The translations under genes were made by a program, and so were the position numbers. Below, in pieces: positions 55,149 through 63,335 of a DNA stretch of 64,000 nucleotides; the first letter of the stretch is position 1, and every line of letters begins with the position of its first letter. Under the pieces are notes generated by a model. It was not told where the DNA came from and searched no databases. It was given only the letters and a program-made list of their open reading frames with translations. Source of the DNA: Paracoccus aurantiacus (GTDB lineage Bacteria; Pseudomonadota; Alphaproteobacteria; Rhodobacterales; Rhodobacteraceae); contig NZ_VOPL01000004.1 of the NCBI RefSeq assembly GCF_007993065.1, forward strand, positions 124,001 to 188,000, given 5' to 3'.

Positions 55149-56372
55149 TCAGCCCTCGATGTAATGCGGCTTGAAGCGCGACAGGTTATGCGTGATGCGC
55201 GAGGCGTCCTCGCGCAGGCCCATTCCGACGCAGGTCTCCCCGACGATCCAGGACCCGATCACCGGATAGAAACCGGCGAATTCCGGCAGCGGTGCCATTG
55301 CCTGAACGATGCGCGGGTGGTCGTCGTAACTGTCATCCGGCGCGCGCTCGATCTCTTGCCCGCTTTGTCTGATGATAACGCCCGCACCCTCTCGGGAAAA
55401 GATCGGCTTTGAGACATGGCCTGCGCGTAAAGTGTCAGCGGCGGCGTCGAAGGCCGTCGCAATCCGCGAAGAAGGCGCACCACCGCCTAGCGCGTCGCGG
55501 ATATCGGCCTCGAAAAACGCGGGCAGCAGGTTCGGATGACCCGGAAACATCTGCCAGAGCAGCGGCAGCAAAGCCTTGTTCGAGACGACAGCCTTCCACG
55601 GCGGCTCTATGAAGCGGGTGCCCGAGGGACCAAGATGCGGGGCGAAGTCGTCGCGCAGCATGTCCTCCCACGGGTAAAGCTTGAAAAGCGTGCCGATCAC
55701 GCGGTCCTCGTCATCGGCAAGTTGCCCCTCATCGGTCAGCCCGATCCCCGCCAGATCGGTGAAATGGGCCCCTAGACCGGCTTCGCGCGCAGCCCAGGCG
55801 AGCGCCTCGACCGTTGCATAATCTTCCGGGTTGTCCTTGTCGGCGGCGAAGTGGATGTCGGTGTCCTGCGGCGCGAGTTCGCCCCACCGGGCGACAAGTG
55901 CCTCGTGCAGGGCGTTGAACTGATCAGTGTCAGGCGACAGCACGCCAAGGCGCTGCTGTTCCTCCAGCCAGAGCCACTGGAACGAGGCGGATTCGTAAAG
56001 CGACGTCGGCGTGTCTGCGTTATATTCCAGAAGCTTCGCCGGGCCGTTGCCGTCATAGGCAAGGTCCAGCCGCCCATAAAGTTCAGGTTCGCCGGCCTTC
56101 CAGCTATCGGCAACGAAATCCCATTGCGCTTCGGGGATCGCCATGCGGGTCAGCCATTCGTCGCTGGCGAGCGCGTTCGCGGCGGCCTCGCGTGCCATCT
56201 GGTGAAGCTCGGTCGAGGGGTCTTCGATATTGTTCTCGATCTCGTCGAGCGTGAAACGATAGGCAGAGGTTTCGTCCCAGTATGGCTCGCCGCCCATATC
56301 GGCGAATGTGAAGCCAAGCTCTTTCGCGCGGTCGCGCCAGCCGGGTCGTTCGGGCAGGGTGATCTTTTCCAT
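55149..56372 (-). CDS. ygiC: Glutathionylspermidine synthase family protein, YgiC-like
   Basis: The product has 407 residues with an ATP-grasp fold related to the C-terminal domain of glutathionylspermidine synthase. The motifs YWDETSAYRF, DLAYDGNGPAKLLEYNADTPTSLYE, LFKLYPWEDMLRDDF and EPPWKAVVSNKALLPLLW are typical. It lacks the amidase domain, so it is a ligase only; it probably joins a carboxylate to an amine in peptide-like chemistry. ATG 56372 was preferred over GTG 56378. It lies upstream of ygiB, and divergent from the RTX protease gene with 135 bases between. Confidence 0.9.
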   Translation of the reverse strand: MEKITLPERPGWRDRAKELGFTFADMGGEPYWDETSAYRFTLDEIENNIEDPSTELHQMAREAAANALASDEWLTRMAIPEAQWDFVADSWKAGEPELYGRLDLAYDGNGPAKLLEYNADTPTSLYESASFQWLWLEEQQRLGVLSPDTDQFNALHEALVARWGELAPQDTDIHFAADKDNPEDYATVEALAWAAREAGLGAHFTDLAGIGLTDEGQLADDEDRVIGTLFKLYPWEDMLRDDFAPHLGPSGTRFIEPPWKAVVSNKALLPLLWQMFPGHPNLLPAFFEADIRDALGGGAPSSRIATAFDAAADTLRAGHVSKPIFSREGAGVIIRQSGQEIERAPDDSYDDHPRIVQAMAPLPEFAGFYPVIGSWIVGETCVGMGLREDASRITHNLSRFKPHYIEG

Positions 56373-56507
56373 CGGCACTCTCTGTCAGGCGCGCCAAAAG
56401 ATGACTGCCCGGACGGGCGGATGCAAGCCACGCTGCAGCGGAAAGATGTTTTTTGCTGGATCAGTCGACGAAATCCGGCCAGAAACGGAGAAATTCGCCG
56501 GAGGTAA

Positions 56508-58817
56508 ATGATGCGCAATTATTCAGTGAGTGAAGTCGGCAATTATCTGGTCCACGGCTATTGGCGGGACATAGGCAGTTCCGAACCGCCACATTACGGG
56601 CCAAATGTAACCGTCAATCTGACGTCGCTTACAGCAGCAAATCAACAGCTGGCACGTCTGGCGCTTGATGCGTGGTCTGTGCTGGGCTTCGATTTCCAGT
56701 TCACGACCTCTTCAACGGCAGACGTGACGCTGATCGACGATCTGAATGGTGGCGCGACAACGTGGCATCTTGATCGCAGCGTATGGTCTTATCTGGCGAC
56801 GTCGAATGTCGGGCCGGATTTCAGCGCGCAAAGCGGCACATATTTCGGAAGCTATACTTACCAGACCTGGCTCCACGAAATCGGGCATGCGCTCGGACTG
56901 GGGCATACCGGCAATTACAACGGAAGCGGTACTTACGGAGTGGATAATCACTTCACGAATGACAGCTGGCAGATGTCGGTCATGTCGTATTTTCCGCAGG
57001 ACGAGAACACGTCGATAAATGCGTCCTTCGCCTATGTCCTGACACCGATGCCGGGCGATATTGCGGCAATGCTGAGCATTTACGGCACCGACATCAATCC
57101 GGGTGCGGGCAACACGACATATTTCTGGGACACGAACGCATCGGGCGCGTACGGGCGCATCGGAAGCGGGTTGATGAACGGCACGTTGACGACGCCCTTC
57201 GCGCTGACGATCATGGACTGGTCAGGTGTCGATACGCTGAGCTTCCGAGGCGAAAACGATGCGATCCGGCTGTCACTCATGCCCGGCTCGATAAACTCTG
57301 CCTTCGGTCTGACCGGGAACGTGCTGATCGAACGAAACACGGTGATCGAGAATGTGATCGGCTCGTCCGGCGCGGACACGATTTCAGGGCAATTCGCAGA
57401 TAACGTGCTTGACGGCCGCCGCGGCAATGATCGCCTTTACGGCGGTGCAGGCAATGACACACTGATCGGCGGGCAGGGCAGCGACAGCCTGTATGGTGGC
57501 GATGGCAATGATGTGTTTGTGCTGCAGTCTGGCTACGATCTGTTCGATGGCGGCGGTGGCATCGACCTGGTCAGGATCGGTGGCAATGCAACCCGCATCG
57601 ATCTGGGCGATTTCAGCCGCAATACCGGCGCTATCACCAATGTCCGGCTGATCGGGATCGAAGGCGTGATTGCGGGCAACGGCGCTGACACATTGCTTGG
57701 CAACAACTGGACAAACCGTTTCGTTGCGGCGGCAGGGGCGGACTTTCTGGACGGCCGCGGCGGAAACGACATCCTTGACGGGGGCGCGGGCAACGACACG
57801 ATTTTCGGCGGCGCGGGCAGAGACACCCTGATCGGAGGGGGCGGCAATGACGTGATGCGCGGATCGGCCGGGGCAGACGTGCTGCAGGGTGGGGCGGGCG
57901 TGGACCGCGTCATATATGACACCGCAGTCACGCTGGACCTGCGCGACAGGGCCCGAAACACCGGCGAAGCCGCAGGCGACGTCCTGAGCGACGTGGAAAT
58001 CGTGATTGGCAGCGGTGCTGCCGATACCCTGCGCGGCGACTGGAATGCCAATCATCTTGTCGGAAATGGCGGCAATGACGTGATTGACGGGCGTTACGGC
58101 AACGACCGGTTGAATGGCGGCAGCGGCAGCGACTGGCTTTTTGGTGGCGATGGAAACGATGTGCTGATCGGCGATGCGGCCAACGACCGGCTGGAGGGCG
58201 GAAGCGGTGCGGATACGCTTATCGGCGGTGCAGGCAATGACATGGCGGTCTATACCGGCAGCGCTTCCATCGTTGTTGACCTTCGCGACAGTGGCACGAA
58301 CACAGGCGATGCGGCGGGTGACGTGCTGCGAGAGATAGAAACCATCGTCACGGGCAGTGGAAACGACACGTTGCGCGGCGATCATCTTGGCAACTATCTG
58401 TTCGGGGGCGGCGGCGACGATTTCATCATCGGACGGCTTGGCAATGATCGTCTTGCAGGCTCTGTCGGGAATGACACGCTGATCGGCGGTCTTGGCAATG
58501 ACACGATGCAAGGCGGCGATGGAAACGACTGGATCGTCGCCGAAGCGGGCGCCGATGTGTTACTGGGCGGCGCGGGTGCGGACGGGTTCGTATTCCGTGG
58601 CGGCGATATGCGTGTCCTTGATTACACAAACGACGTCGACAGCATCGTCATCGTCCGCGACGCGATTGGCCGGCTGGATCTTGATATCGGCGACGTCCTG
58701 AATCTCGCGCGGGTCGGGGGCGGAAATACCGTTCTGGATCTCGGCGGCGGCAATCTGATCCGCATCAACGGGCTTACAGATCCGAACCAGCTGGCCGACG
58801 ATCTCGTTCTGGTCTGA
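56508..58817 (+). CDS. Serralysin-like metalloprotease with RTX repeats
   Basis: The product has 769 residues. ATG 56508, or the next codon ATG 56511, follows GGAGG. The N-terminal catalytic domain carries the zinc motif HEIGHALGLGH (residues 123-133) and Met-turn MSY (159-161), the metzincin M10 signature. From about residue 290 to 745, calcium-binding nonapeptide repeats of the form GGxGNDxLxGG are interrupted by DLRDxxxNTGxAxGDVL spacers. No Sec signal peptide is seen, so export by a type I system is expected, but none is nearby. The C-terminus LADDLVLV fits a type I signal. Visibly more codons ending in A or T than neighbours. Confidence 0.9.
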   Translation: MMRNYSVSEVGNYLVHGYWRDIGSSEPPHYGPNVTVNLTSLTAANQQLARLALDAWSVLGFDFQFTTSSTADVTLIDDLNGGATTWHLDRSVWSYLATSNVGPDFSAQSGTYFGSYTYQTWLHEIGHALGLGHTGNYNGSGTYGVDNHFTNDSWQMSVMSYFPQDENTSINASFAYVLTPMPGDIAAMLSIYGTDINPGAGNTTYFWDTNASGAYGRIGSGLMNGTLTTPFALTIMDWSGVDTLSFRGENDAIRLSLMPGSINSAFGLTGNVLIERNTVIENVIGSSGADTISGQFADNVLDGRRGNDRLYGGAGNDTLIGGQGSDSLYGGDGNDVFVLQSGYDLFDGGGGIDLVRIGGNATRIDLGDFSRNTGAITNVRLIGIEGVIAGNGADTLLGNNWTNRFVAAAGADFLDGRGGNDILDGGAGNDTIFGGAGRDTLIGGGGNDVMRGSAGADVLQGGAGVDRVIYDTAVTLDLRDRARNTGEAAGDVLSDVEIVIGSGAADTLRGDWNANHLVGNGGNDVIDGRYGNDRLNGGSGSDWLFGGDGNDVLIGDAANDRLEGGSGADTLIGGAGNDMAVYTGSASIVVDLRDSGTNTGDAAGDVLREIETIVTGSGNDTLRGDHLGNYLFGGGGDDFIIGRLGNDRLAGSVGNDTLIGGLGNDTMQGGDGNDWIVAEAGADVLLGGAGADGFVFRGGDMRVLDYTNDVDSIVIVRDAIGRLDLDIGDVLNLARVGGGNTVLDLGGGNLIRINGLTDPNQLADDLVLV

Positions 58818-58832
58818 GCCGGATGCCGTGGC

Positions 58833-60122
58833 TCAGACTTCGTCATAGTCGCCGTTGTCCCCATCCGAGGGGGCAACAGGCAGGGTGACAGTCTGCGACA
58901 AACCGCCGCCTGCGCGATTGCGAAGGGTGATCCTGCCGTTCAGGCGCTCGACCGTCTGAAGCGCGATGGCCATGCCAAGTCCTGCCCCTGCGGGAGATTT
59001 GCGCCGGGCCGGATCAACCCGGAAGAACGGCTCGAATGCCTGTTCAAGCAGTGGCTCCGGGATGCCAGGTCCGTTATCAAGGATCGTGATTTCCGCGACG
59101 CTGCCGTCCTTCGTCAGCGTTATTTCCGCGCCCTGACCATGCGTGGCGGCATTGATGATCAGGTTTCGAAGCGCGCGACTGAGCGAGACACGTGGCGCAT
59201 GCACCATTGCCTGCGGTGCTGGCACATGAAGCGTAACTGGGTGGCCATGTGCGCGAAGTTCCTGCGCGATATCGGCCAGCAGCGTATCCAGCCGGATTGT
59301 CTGCGGCAGACCGGCACCCGCCTCGTCCCGGACGAGGCTGATTGCGCTGTCGGCGATCGTCTCAAGCTCTGCCAGATCTGCCAGCCATTTCGCGCGATCC
59401 GCTTCGTCCTCGATGAACTCGGCGCGCAGGCGCATGCGCGTGATCGGCGTGCGCAGGTCATGGCCGGCAGCCGCGACCAGTCGCATCCGGCTTTCCATCG
59501 CGGCTTTCAGGCGAGCCGATAACTGGTTCAGCGCGCGGGCGGTAGCACGGGTTTCGGGTGGGCCTGTTTCGGGCAATGGCGCCAGCACGCCCTCGGGGCC
59601 GATGCGATTGGCCGCAGAGTTGAGAAGCCGCAAGGGCAGCGTGATCCGCTGCGCCGCAAGAAGCGATATCGCCGCCGACCCGGCCACGATCAGCAGAAGC
59701 CACCCACCGAACGCCAGCCACGCGTTTCGTGGCGGACGCAGATCGGGCAGCGGCAGGATCACCCAGCCAGCTGCGCCGATATCCAGCGATATGTACAGAT
59801 TGCGGCCATTCTGCTCGCTCGTGACGACAAGCTGCCCGTCATGACCGGCGCGCTTCAATTCGCGTTCCCACATCCGCGTCTCGCGGGTATCGATGCGCCC
59901 GTCCTGCGGACCCCCCTCTATCCTGACCCCCAGTGCGGACGCTTCGGCAGGGCTTTCGGCGCTCATGTCTGCCAGCCAGCCGATCTGCCGGGCAATCGGA
60001 ATCAGGAAAACATCGGGCGGTCGGCGCTGGATCATCTGAACCGCCGCCAAGGTCGCCAATCCGACCACGCTGACAATCGCGAGGATAAGCAGCGCCGCGA
60101 TCCGGTTGCGCAATGAGGTCAT
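58833..60122 (-). CDS. Sensor histidine kinase
   Basis: The product has 429 residues. Two membrane helices (near 8-28 and 135-157) flank a periplasmic sensing region of about 100 residues; a HAMP linker follows, then the HisKA domain with AGHDLRTPITRMRLRAEF (catalytic His), and the ATPase domain with N-box (LRNLIINAATHG), G1 (DNGPGIP) and G2 (GAGLGMAI). It resembles the EnvZ group. It starts directly after the response-regulator stop, with no gap, so the two are coupled; the signal is unknown. Confidence 0.93.
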   Translation of the reverse strand: MTSLRNRIAALLILAIVSVVGLATLAAVQMIQRRPPDVFLIPIARQIGWLADMSAESPAEASALGVRIEGGPQDGRIDTRETRMWERELKRAGHDGQLVVTSEQNGRNLYISLDIGAAGWVILPLPDLRPPRNAWLAFGGWLLLIVAGSAAISLLAAQRITLPLRLLNSAANRIGPEGVLAPLPETGPPETRATARALNQLSARLKAAMESRMRLVAAAGHDLRTPITRMRLRAEFIEDEADRAKWLADLAELETIADSAISLVRDEAGAGLPQTIRLDTLLADIAQELRAHGHPVTLHVPAPQAMVHAPRVSLSRALRNLIINAATHGQGAEITLTKDGSVAEITILDNGPGIPEPLLEQAFEPFFRVDPARRKSPAGAGLGMAIALQTVERLNGRITLRNRAGGGLSQTVTLPVAPSDGDNGDYDEV

Positions 60123-60875
60123 CTAAACCTCGCCCCCGCCGTTCAGTTGCGTGTTGACGGGCATGACAAGCTGATATCCTCCGTTCCGCACTGTCTTGAA
60201 CACCGCGCTCCCGTCGCTTGTGGCAAGTTTCCGGCGCAGCCGGCTCATCAGCACGTCGATAGAGCGGTCGAGCGGATCGCGGTTGCGACCCTGTGTCAGG
60301 TCCAGCAGCAATTCGCGCGAAAGCACACGGCCAGGTCGTTCCAGAAACACCATCAGCAGGTCGAATTCGGCGCCGGTCAGGTCGATTTCGCTGCCATCGC
60401 TTCGCGCGATGCGGCGCTGTTCCGGCATGGCGTGGAAACCGCCAAAATCGAAACGGCGGGCACCGGTCGCAGGGCCGGGATTGGCAGGCCCTGCCGCGCG
60501 GCGCAGGACCGCACGGATGCGCGCGCTCAGCTCTCGTGGATTGAAGGGCTTGCCTAGATAATCGTCCGCACCGATTTCCAGCCCGACAATCCGGTCGATT
60601 TCTTCTTTCAGCGCGGTAAGCAGGATGACGGGCACGCGTGGCTGGCTGTCCTGCATCGCCCGGCAGATTTCCAGTCCCGATCCGTCCGGCAAAAGCACGT
60701 CCAGAACAATCAGATCGGGCTTCGCATCCGCGAGGCGTGCCATACATTCGCGACGGTCCGCGGCGGTCGATACGCGAAATCCCTGACCGGCAAGATAGCG
60801 CGCCAGCAGGCTGCGGATCTCTGCATCGTCATCGACGACGAGGATGTGGGTCTGGTTCTGGCTTTGGTTCGGCAT
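60123..60875 (-). CDS. Response regulator, OmpR family
   Basis: The product has 250 residues. Receiver domain at about 10-125, with DDD near the start, the phosphoacceptor Asp in LIVLDVLLPDG, Thr in LLTALKE and Lys in LGKPF; a winged-helix DNA-binding domain at about 140-235 ends TVRNGGYQLVMP. It pairs with the adjacent histidine kinase. It is divergent from the small secreted proteins, so its targets may include those genes and its own operon. An inverted repeat in the intergenic region could be its site. Confidence 0.94.
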   Translation of the reverse strand: MPNQSQNQTHILVVDDDAEIRSLLARYLAGQGFRVSTAADRRECMARLADAKPDLIVLDVLLPDGSGLEICRAMQDSQPRVPVILLTALKEEIDRIVGLEIGADDYLGKPFNPRELSARIRAVLRRAAGPANPGPATGARRFDFGGFHAMPEQRRIARSDGSEIDLTGAEFDLLMVFLERPGRVLSRELLLDLTQGRNRDPLDRSIDVLMSRLRRKLATSDGSAVFKTVRNGGYQLVMPVNTQLNGGGEV

Positions 60876-61082
60876 CGCCCGCTCCTGCTGATGAGACTGA
60901 CATAGCGCGTCGCCGTGCGCCCCGCGACCGGCAAATCTGCAACGAAATGTTTCCAGTCCGGCAGCAGAAACATTCGTTCACAAATTTCCCCTGCGCAGAG
61001 ACCTTTTGTTACTCGCGCGACGTAACCGGGACAAAGTTTTCGCCTAGCTGGGGCGCGTCGTATTTGGATGAAGGACCACAAG

Positions 61083-61505
61083 ATGAAAGCCATCATGATC
61101 TCGACCCTGTTGGCCTTTGCCGGCACTGCCGCAATGCCCGCAGTCGCCACAGCGCAAGAGAAATCGCCGCCGCGATGCGAGCAGACGGTGAAGGGCAAAG
61201 CTGCGCCTCAGGATTGCCCGCCCGCCAAGGTCAAGAAGAAGCGCAGCGATGCGGACGCGACCACGCGCGAACGGAAAGGCGACGCGGCGCGCAAGCCACC
61301 GCCTGACGGCAAGCGCGCGGCGATTTCTGACGATCAGCCAAAGCCTCCACTGCGTGACGCTCAGAGGCTGGCAGACAAGTCGTCTCGGCGTGATGCCAGC
61401 GACTGCAAGATGCCCGCGCCCCCAAAGGGCGAGCGGCAGGTGCAGCGCGATATGAAACCCCAAGGACGCGACGCCGATATGCCCTGTCCGCCGCTGCAGA
61501 AGTGA
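61083..61505 (+). CDS. Small secreted, charged cysteine-containing protein
   Basis: The product has 140 residues. ATG 61083 was chosen, with AAGGA eight bases upstream. A signal peptide (MKAIMISTLLAFAGTAAMPAVATA) is followed by a highly charged, Lys/Arg/Asp/Pro rich chain. Four cysteines fall in a repeated setting: PPRCEQT, QDCPPAK, SDCKMPAPPK and MPCPPLQ. No family is recognised. It is the first gene after the divergent two-component system and is 15 bases upstream of the RcnB-like gene. Confidence 0.6.
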   Translation: MKAIMISTLLAFAGTAAMPAVATAQEKSPPRCEQTVKGKAAPQDCPPAKVKKKRSDADATTRERKGDAARKPPPDGKRAAISDDQPKPPLRDAQRLADKSSRRDASDCKMPAPPKGERQVQRDMKPQGRDADMPCPPLQK

Positions 61506-61520
61506 TCGGAGGACAGTGAC

Positions 61521-61817
61521 ATGAAACATACAGGCATGCTCCTCGCGGTCGTGTTGTTCGGTCTGGGTGGTCAGGTCCATGCGGCGGATGCAGTCGGCAA
61601 CACCTCGCGAGTGCCTGCGGCGGCAGAGCTGGCGGAGATGGCGTCGCCAGCCGAATGGAAGCGCGGGGCGCGATATTCCGGCAAGGGCAGCCTTGTCGAT
61701 TACCGTGACGCCGGGCTTCCCACGCCCAGCAAACACCAGATATGGGTGCGCGACGGCGAAAGCTACCTGCTGGTTTCTTCGGTCACAGGCGTAATCGCAT
61801 CGGTGCTGTCGAGGTGA
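61521..61817 (+). CDS. RcnB family protein, small
   Basis: The product has 98 residues. Signal peptide at 1-21 (cleaved after VHA). The C-terminal half has the RcnB pattern: VDYRDAGLPTPSKHQIWVRDGESYLLVSSVTGVIASVL, matching Y-x-D-x-G-L-P-x-P and W-V-R-x-G-x-x-Y-x-L-V. RcnB in E. coli is periplasmic and adjusts nickel and cobalt efflux; most short homologues are uncharacterised. It follows the charged cysteine protein by 15 bases and precedes a structured intergenic stretch before the RND operon. Confidence 0.8.
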   Translation: MKHTGMLLAVVLFGLGGQVHAADAVGNTSRVPAAAELAEMASPAEWKRGARYSGKGSLVDYRDAGLPTPSKHQIWVRDGESYLLVSSVTGVIASVLSR

Positions 61818-62013
61818 TGCAGATAACGATCCACCGGACCTAAAGGCTCGGCACCGGTCTTGGCCCATCCCGGTCATATCGGTGCCGGTCGCGTAAAACC
61901 CGAAATAGGACCTCGACGGCAGGCATGGACATGGCCGTCGCGCCGCGCGATGTTCCGACATCGATCTATGCCGGGCGCCGTTTTTGCCTGAAGTCTGGAA
62001 TGAGGGAAGTCAT
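61818..62013 (+). other. Structured intergenic region before the RND operon
   Basis: This 196-base stretch holds three hairpins: CGGCACCG/CGGTGCCG (61849-61887), CGACGGC/GCCGTCG (61914-61940) and CGATGT/ACATCG with a TCCG loop (61948-61963), then CGCCGTTTTT near 61979. It may combine a terminator for the RcnB-like gene and a leader for the pump operon. Confidence 0.4.
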
Positions 62014-63333
62014 TTGAGTTATTCACCTTGGGTCGTCCTGACCGCGTTTGCCCTGACCTTTTCCACTCCTGCGACGCTTTGGGCACAGTCCGCGCCACCT
62101 GCCGGTATGGCCAACCAGAAGGTGAGCGTCGGAACCGTTACGCTGTCGCCCGAGGCAGTCCCGCTGACGCTCGATCTTTCGGGAACGGCGGTTGCGGCGG
62201 AAAGCGCCCAGATAAGGCCCTTGGTTCAGGGCGTTGTGCAGGAAATCCTGTATCGCCCAGACGAAAGGCTGAGCGTCGGCAGCCCGATGTTCCAGATTGA
62301 CCCGACCAGTTATGACGCGGCCCTGGCTGTCGCCAAGGCCAGCCTATCCAGCGCCGAGGCCGCGCGCGACGAGGCACAGGCAAATGCTGATCGTTATGAC
62401 GCGCTTGCGGGGCGGGGCGTCACGCAAGCGGATGCGGACAGCGCCAGAAGCACGCTGTTGCAGGCGCAGGCCGCTGTCGAGCAGGCCGAGGCAGAGGTGA
62501 AAGCCGCGCAATTCGACCTCGACAATACAACGATCAAAAGCCCGCTGGAGGGTGAGGCTTCGGTCGCAGAAATCTCGGTCGGCGATCTGGTTACCAGCGG
62601 GCAATCTGACATTCTTGCCACGGTGACAAAGCTTGACCCCATCTATGCCGATCTCGCGGATACCAGCGCCCGGATGCTGCGCTTGCGCGCCATGTTCGCG
62701 CAGGGCGTCCTGAAACCGGGCGCGTCGCTTGAGGTCCGGCTGATCCTTGAAAACGGCGAGGAACTGAGCGGAGACGGCAAGGTCGTCTCGGTCGGCGATC
62801 AGGTTTCGACCAGCACGGGGACGTTCAATGTTCGCGTGGAAATCGCGAACCCTGACCGCGCGGTGCTGCCGGGAATGTTTGTCACTGCCCGACTGACTTT
62901 CGGAACGATGCAGGCGGTGCTGGTCCCGCAGGTCGCGGCGTCCGCGCAGGCGGATGGGACGATCGAGATCTTCACGGTCGAGGATGGAAAGGCAAAAGCA
63001 GTCTATGTGCAGCCCACCGGAAGCACGGATTCGGCATGGATCGTGCCGGAAGGGATTGCGCAGGGAACGATCCTGATCGTGGACAACAAGGATAACCTGC
63101 GCGACGGCGCGGACGTGCAGCCCGTCGCCGTCACCCTCGGCACCGGCGGCGTCGTCAGCGAGGCAGATGCAACAGCGCAGGCTCAGGCGGGCGGCGCAGA
63201 AACGTCTGGCACGGCCGGGACCGACGCAGCCGCCGAAACCGAGAGCCCGGCACCGGCGGAGCCTGCCGTCGCGAATGACGCGACATCAGGGGGCGCCGAT
63301 GCCTCGGCCAGTGATGCGCAGGCGGGGCAGTAA
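62014..63333 (+). CDS. RND efflux periplasmic adaptor subunit
   Basis: The product has 439 residues. The best start is TTG 62014, with GAGGGAAG just upstream; the first in-frame start-like codon is another TTG at 61984, and no ATG fits. A signal peptide follows (VVLTAFALTFSTPATLWAQ). Domains: lipoyl halves (VAAESAQIRPLVQGVVQEI, and KSPLEGEASVAEISVGDLV), a long coiled-coil hairpin (about 100-165), and a beta-barrel. The last 75 residues are Ala/Gly/Asp/Thr rich. It links the inner-membrane pump to an outer-membrane channel. Confidence 0.93.
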   Translation: MSYSPWVVLTAFALTFSTPATLWAQSAPPAGMANQKVSVGTVTLSPEAVPLTLDLSGTAVAAESAQIRPLVQGVVQEILYRPDERLSVGSPMFQIDPTSYDAALAVAKASLSSAEAARDEAQANADRYDALAGRGVTQADADSARSTLLQAQAAVEQAEAEVKAAQFDLDNTTIKSPLEGEASVAEISVGDLVTSGQSDILATVTKLDPIYADLADTSARMLRLRAMFAQGVLKPGASLEVRLILENGEELSGDGKVVSVGDQVSTSTGTFNVRVEIANPDRAVLPGMFVTARLTFGTMQAVLVPQVAASAQADGTIEIFTVEDGKAKAVYVQPTGSTDSAWIVPEGIAQGTILIVDNKDNLRDGADVQPVAVTLGTGGVVSEADATAQAQAGGAETSGTAGTDAAAETESPAPAEPAVANDATSGGADASASDAQAGQ

Positions 63334-63335
63334 CC

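Noticed and set aside
57384..58511. 375-codon minus-strand open frame inside the RTX protease gene
   Set aside because: It results from the repeating GGxGND codons; its translation is low complexity and no start signal is seen.
57400..58600. Regular DNA repeats that could suggest a CRISPR array
   Set aside because: They are imperfect codon-level repeats of the calcium-binding nonapeptide, in frame with the protease, without constant spacers.
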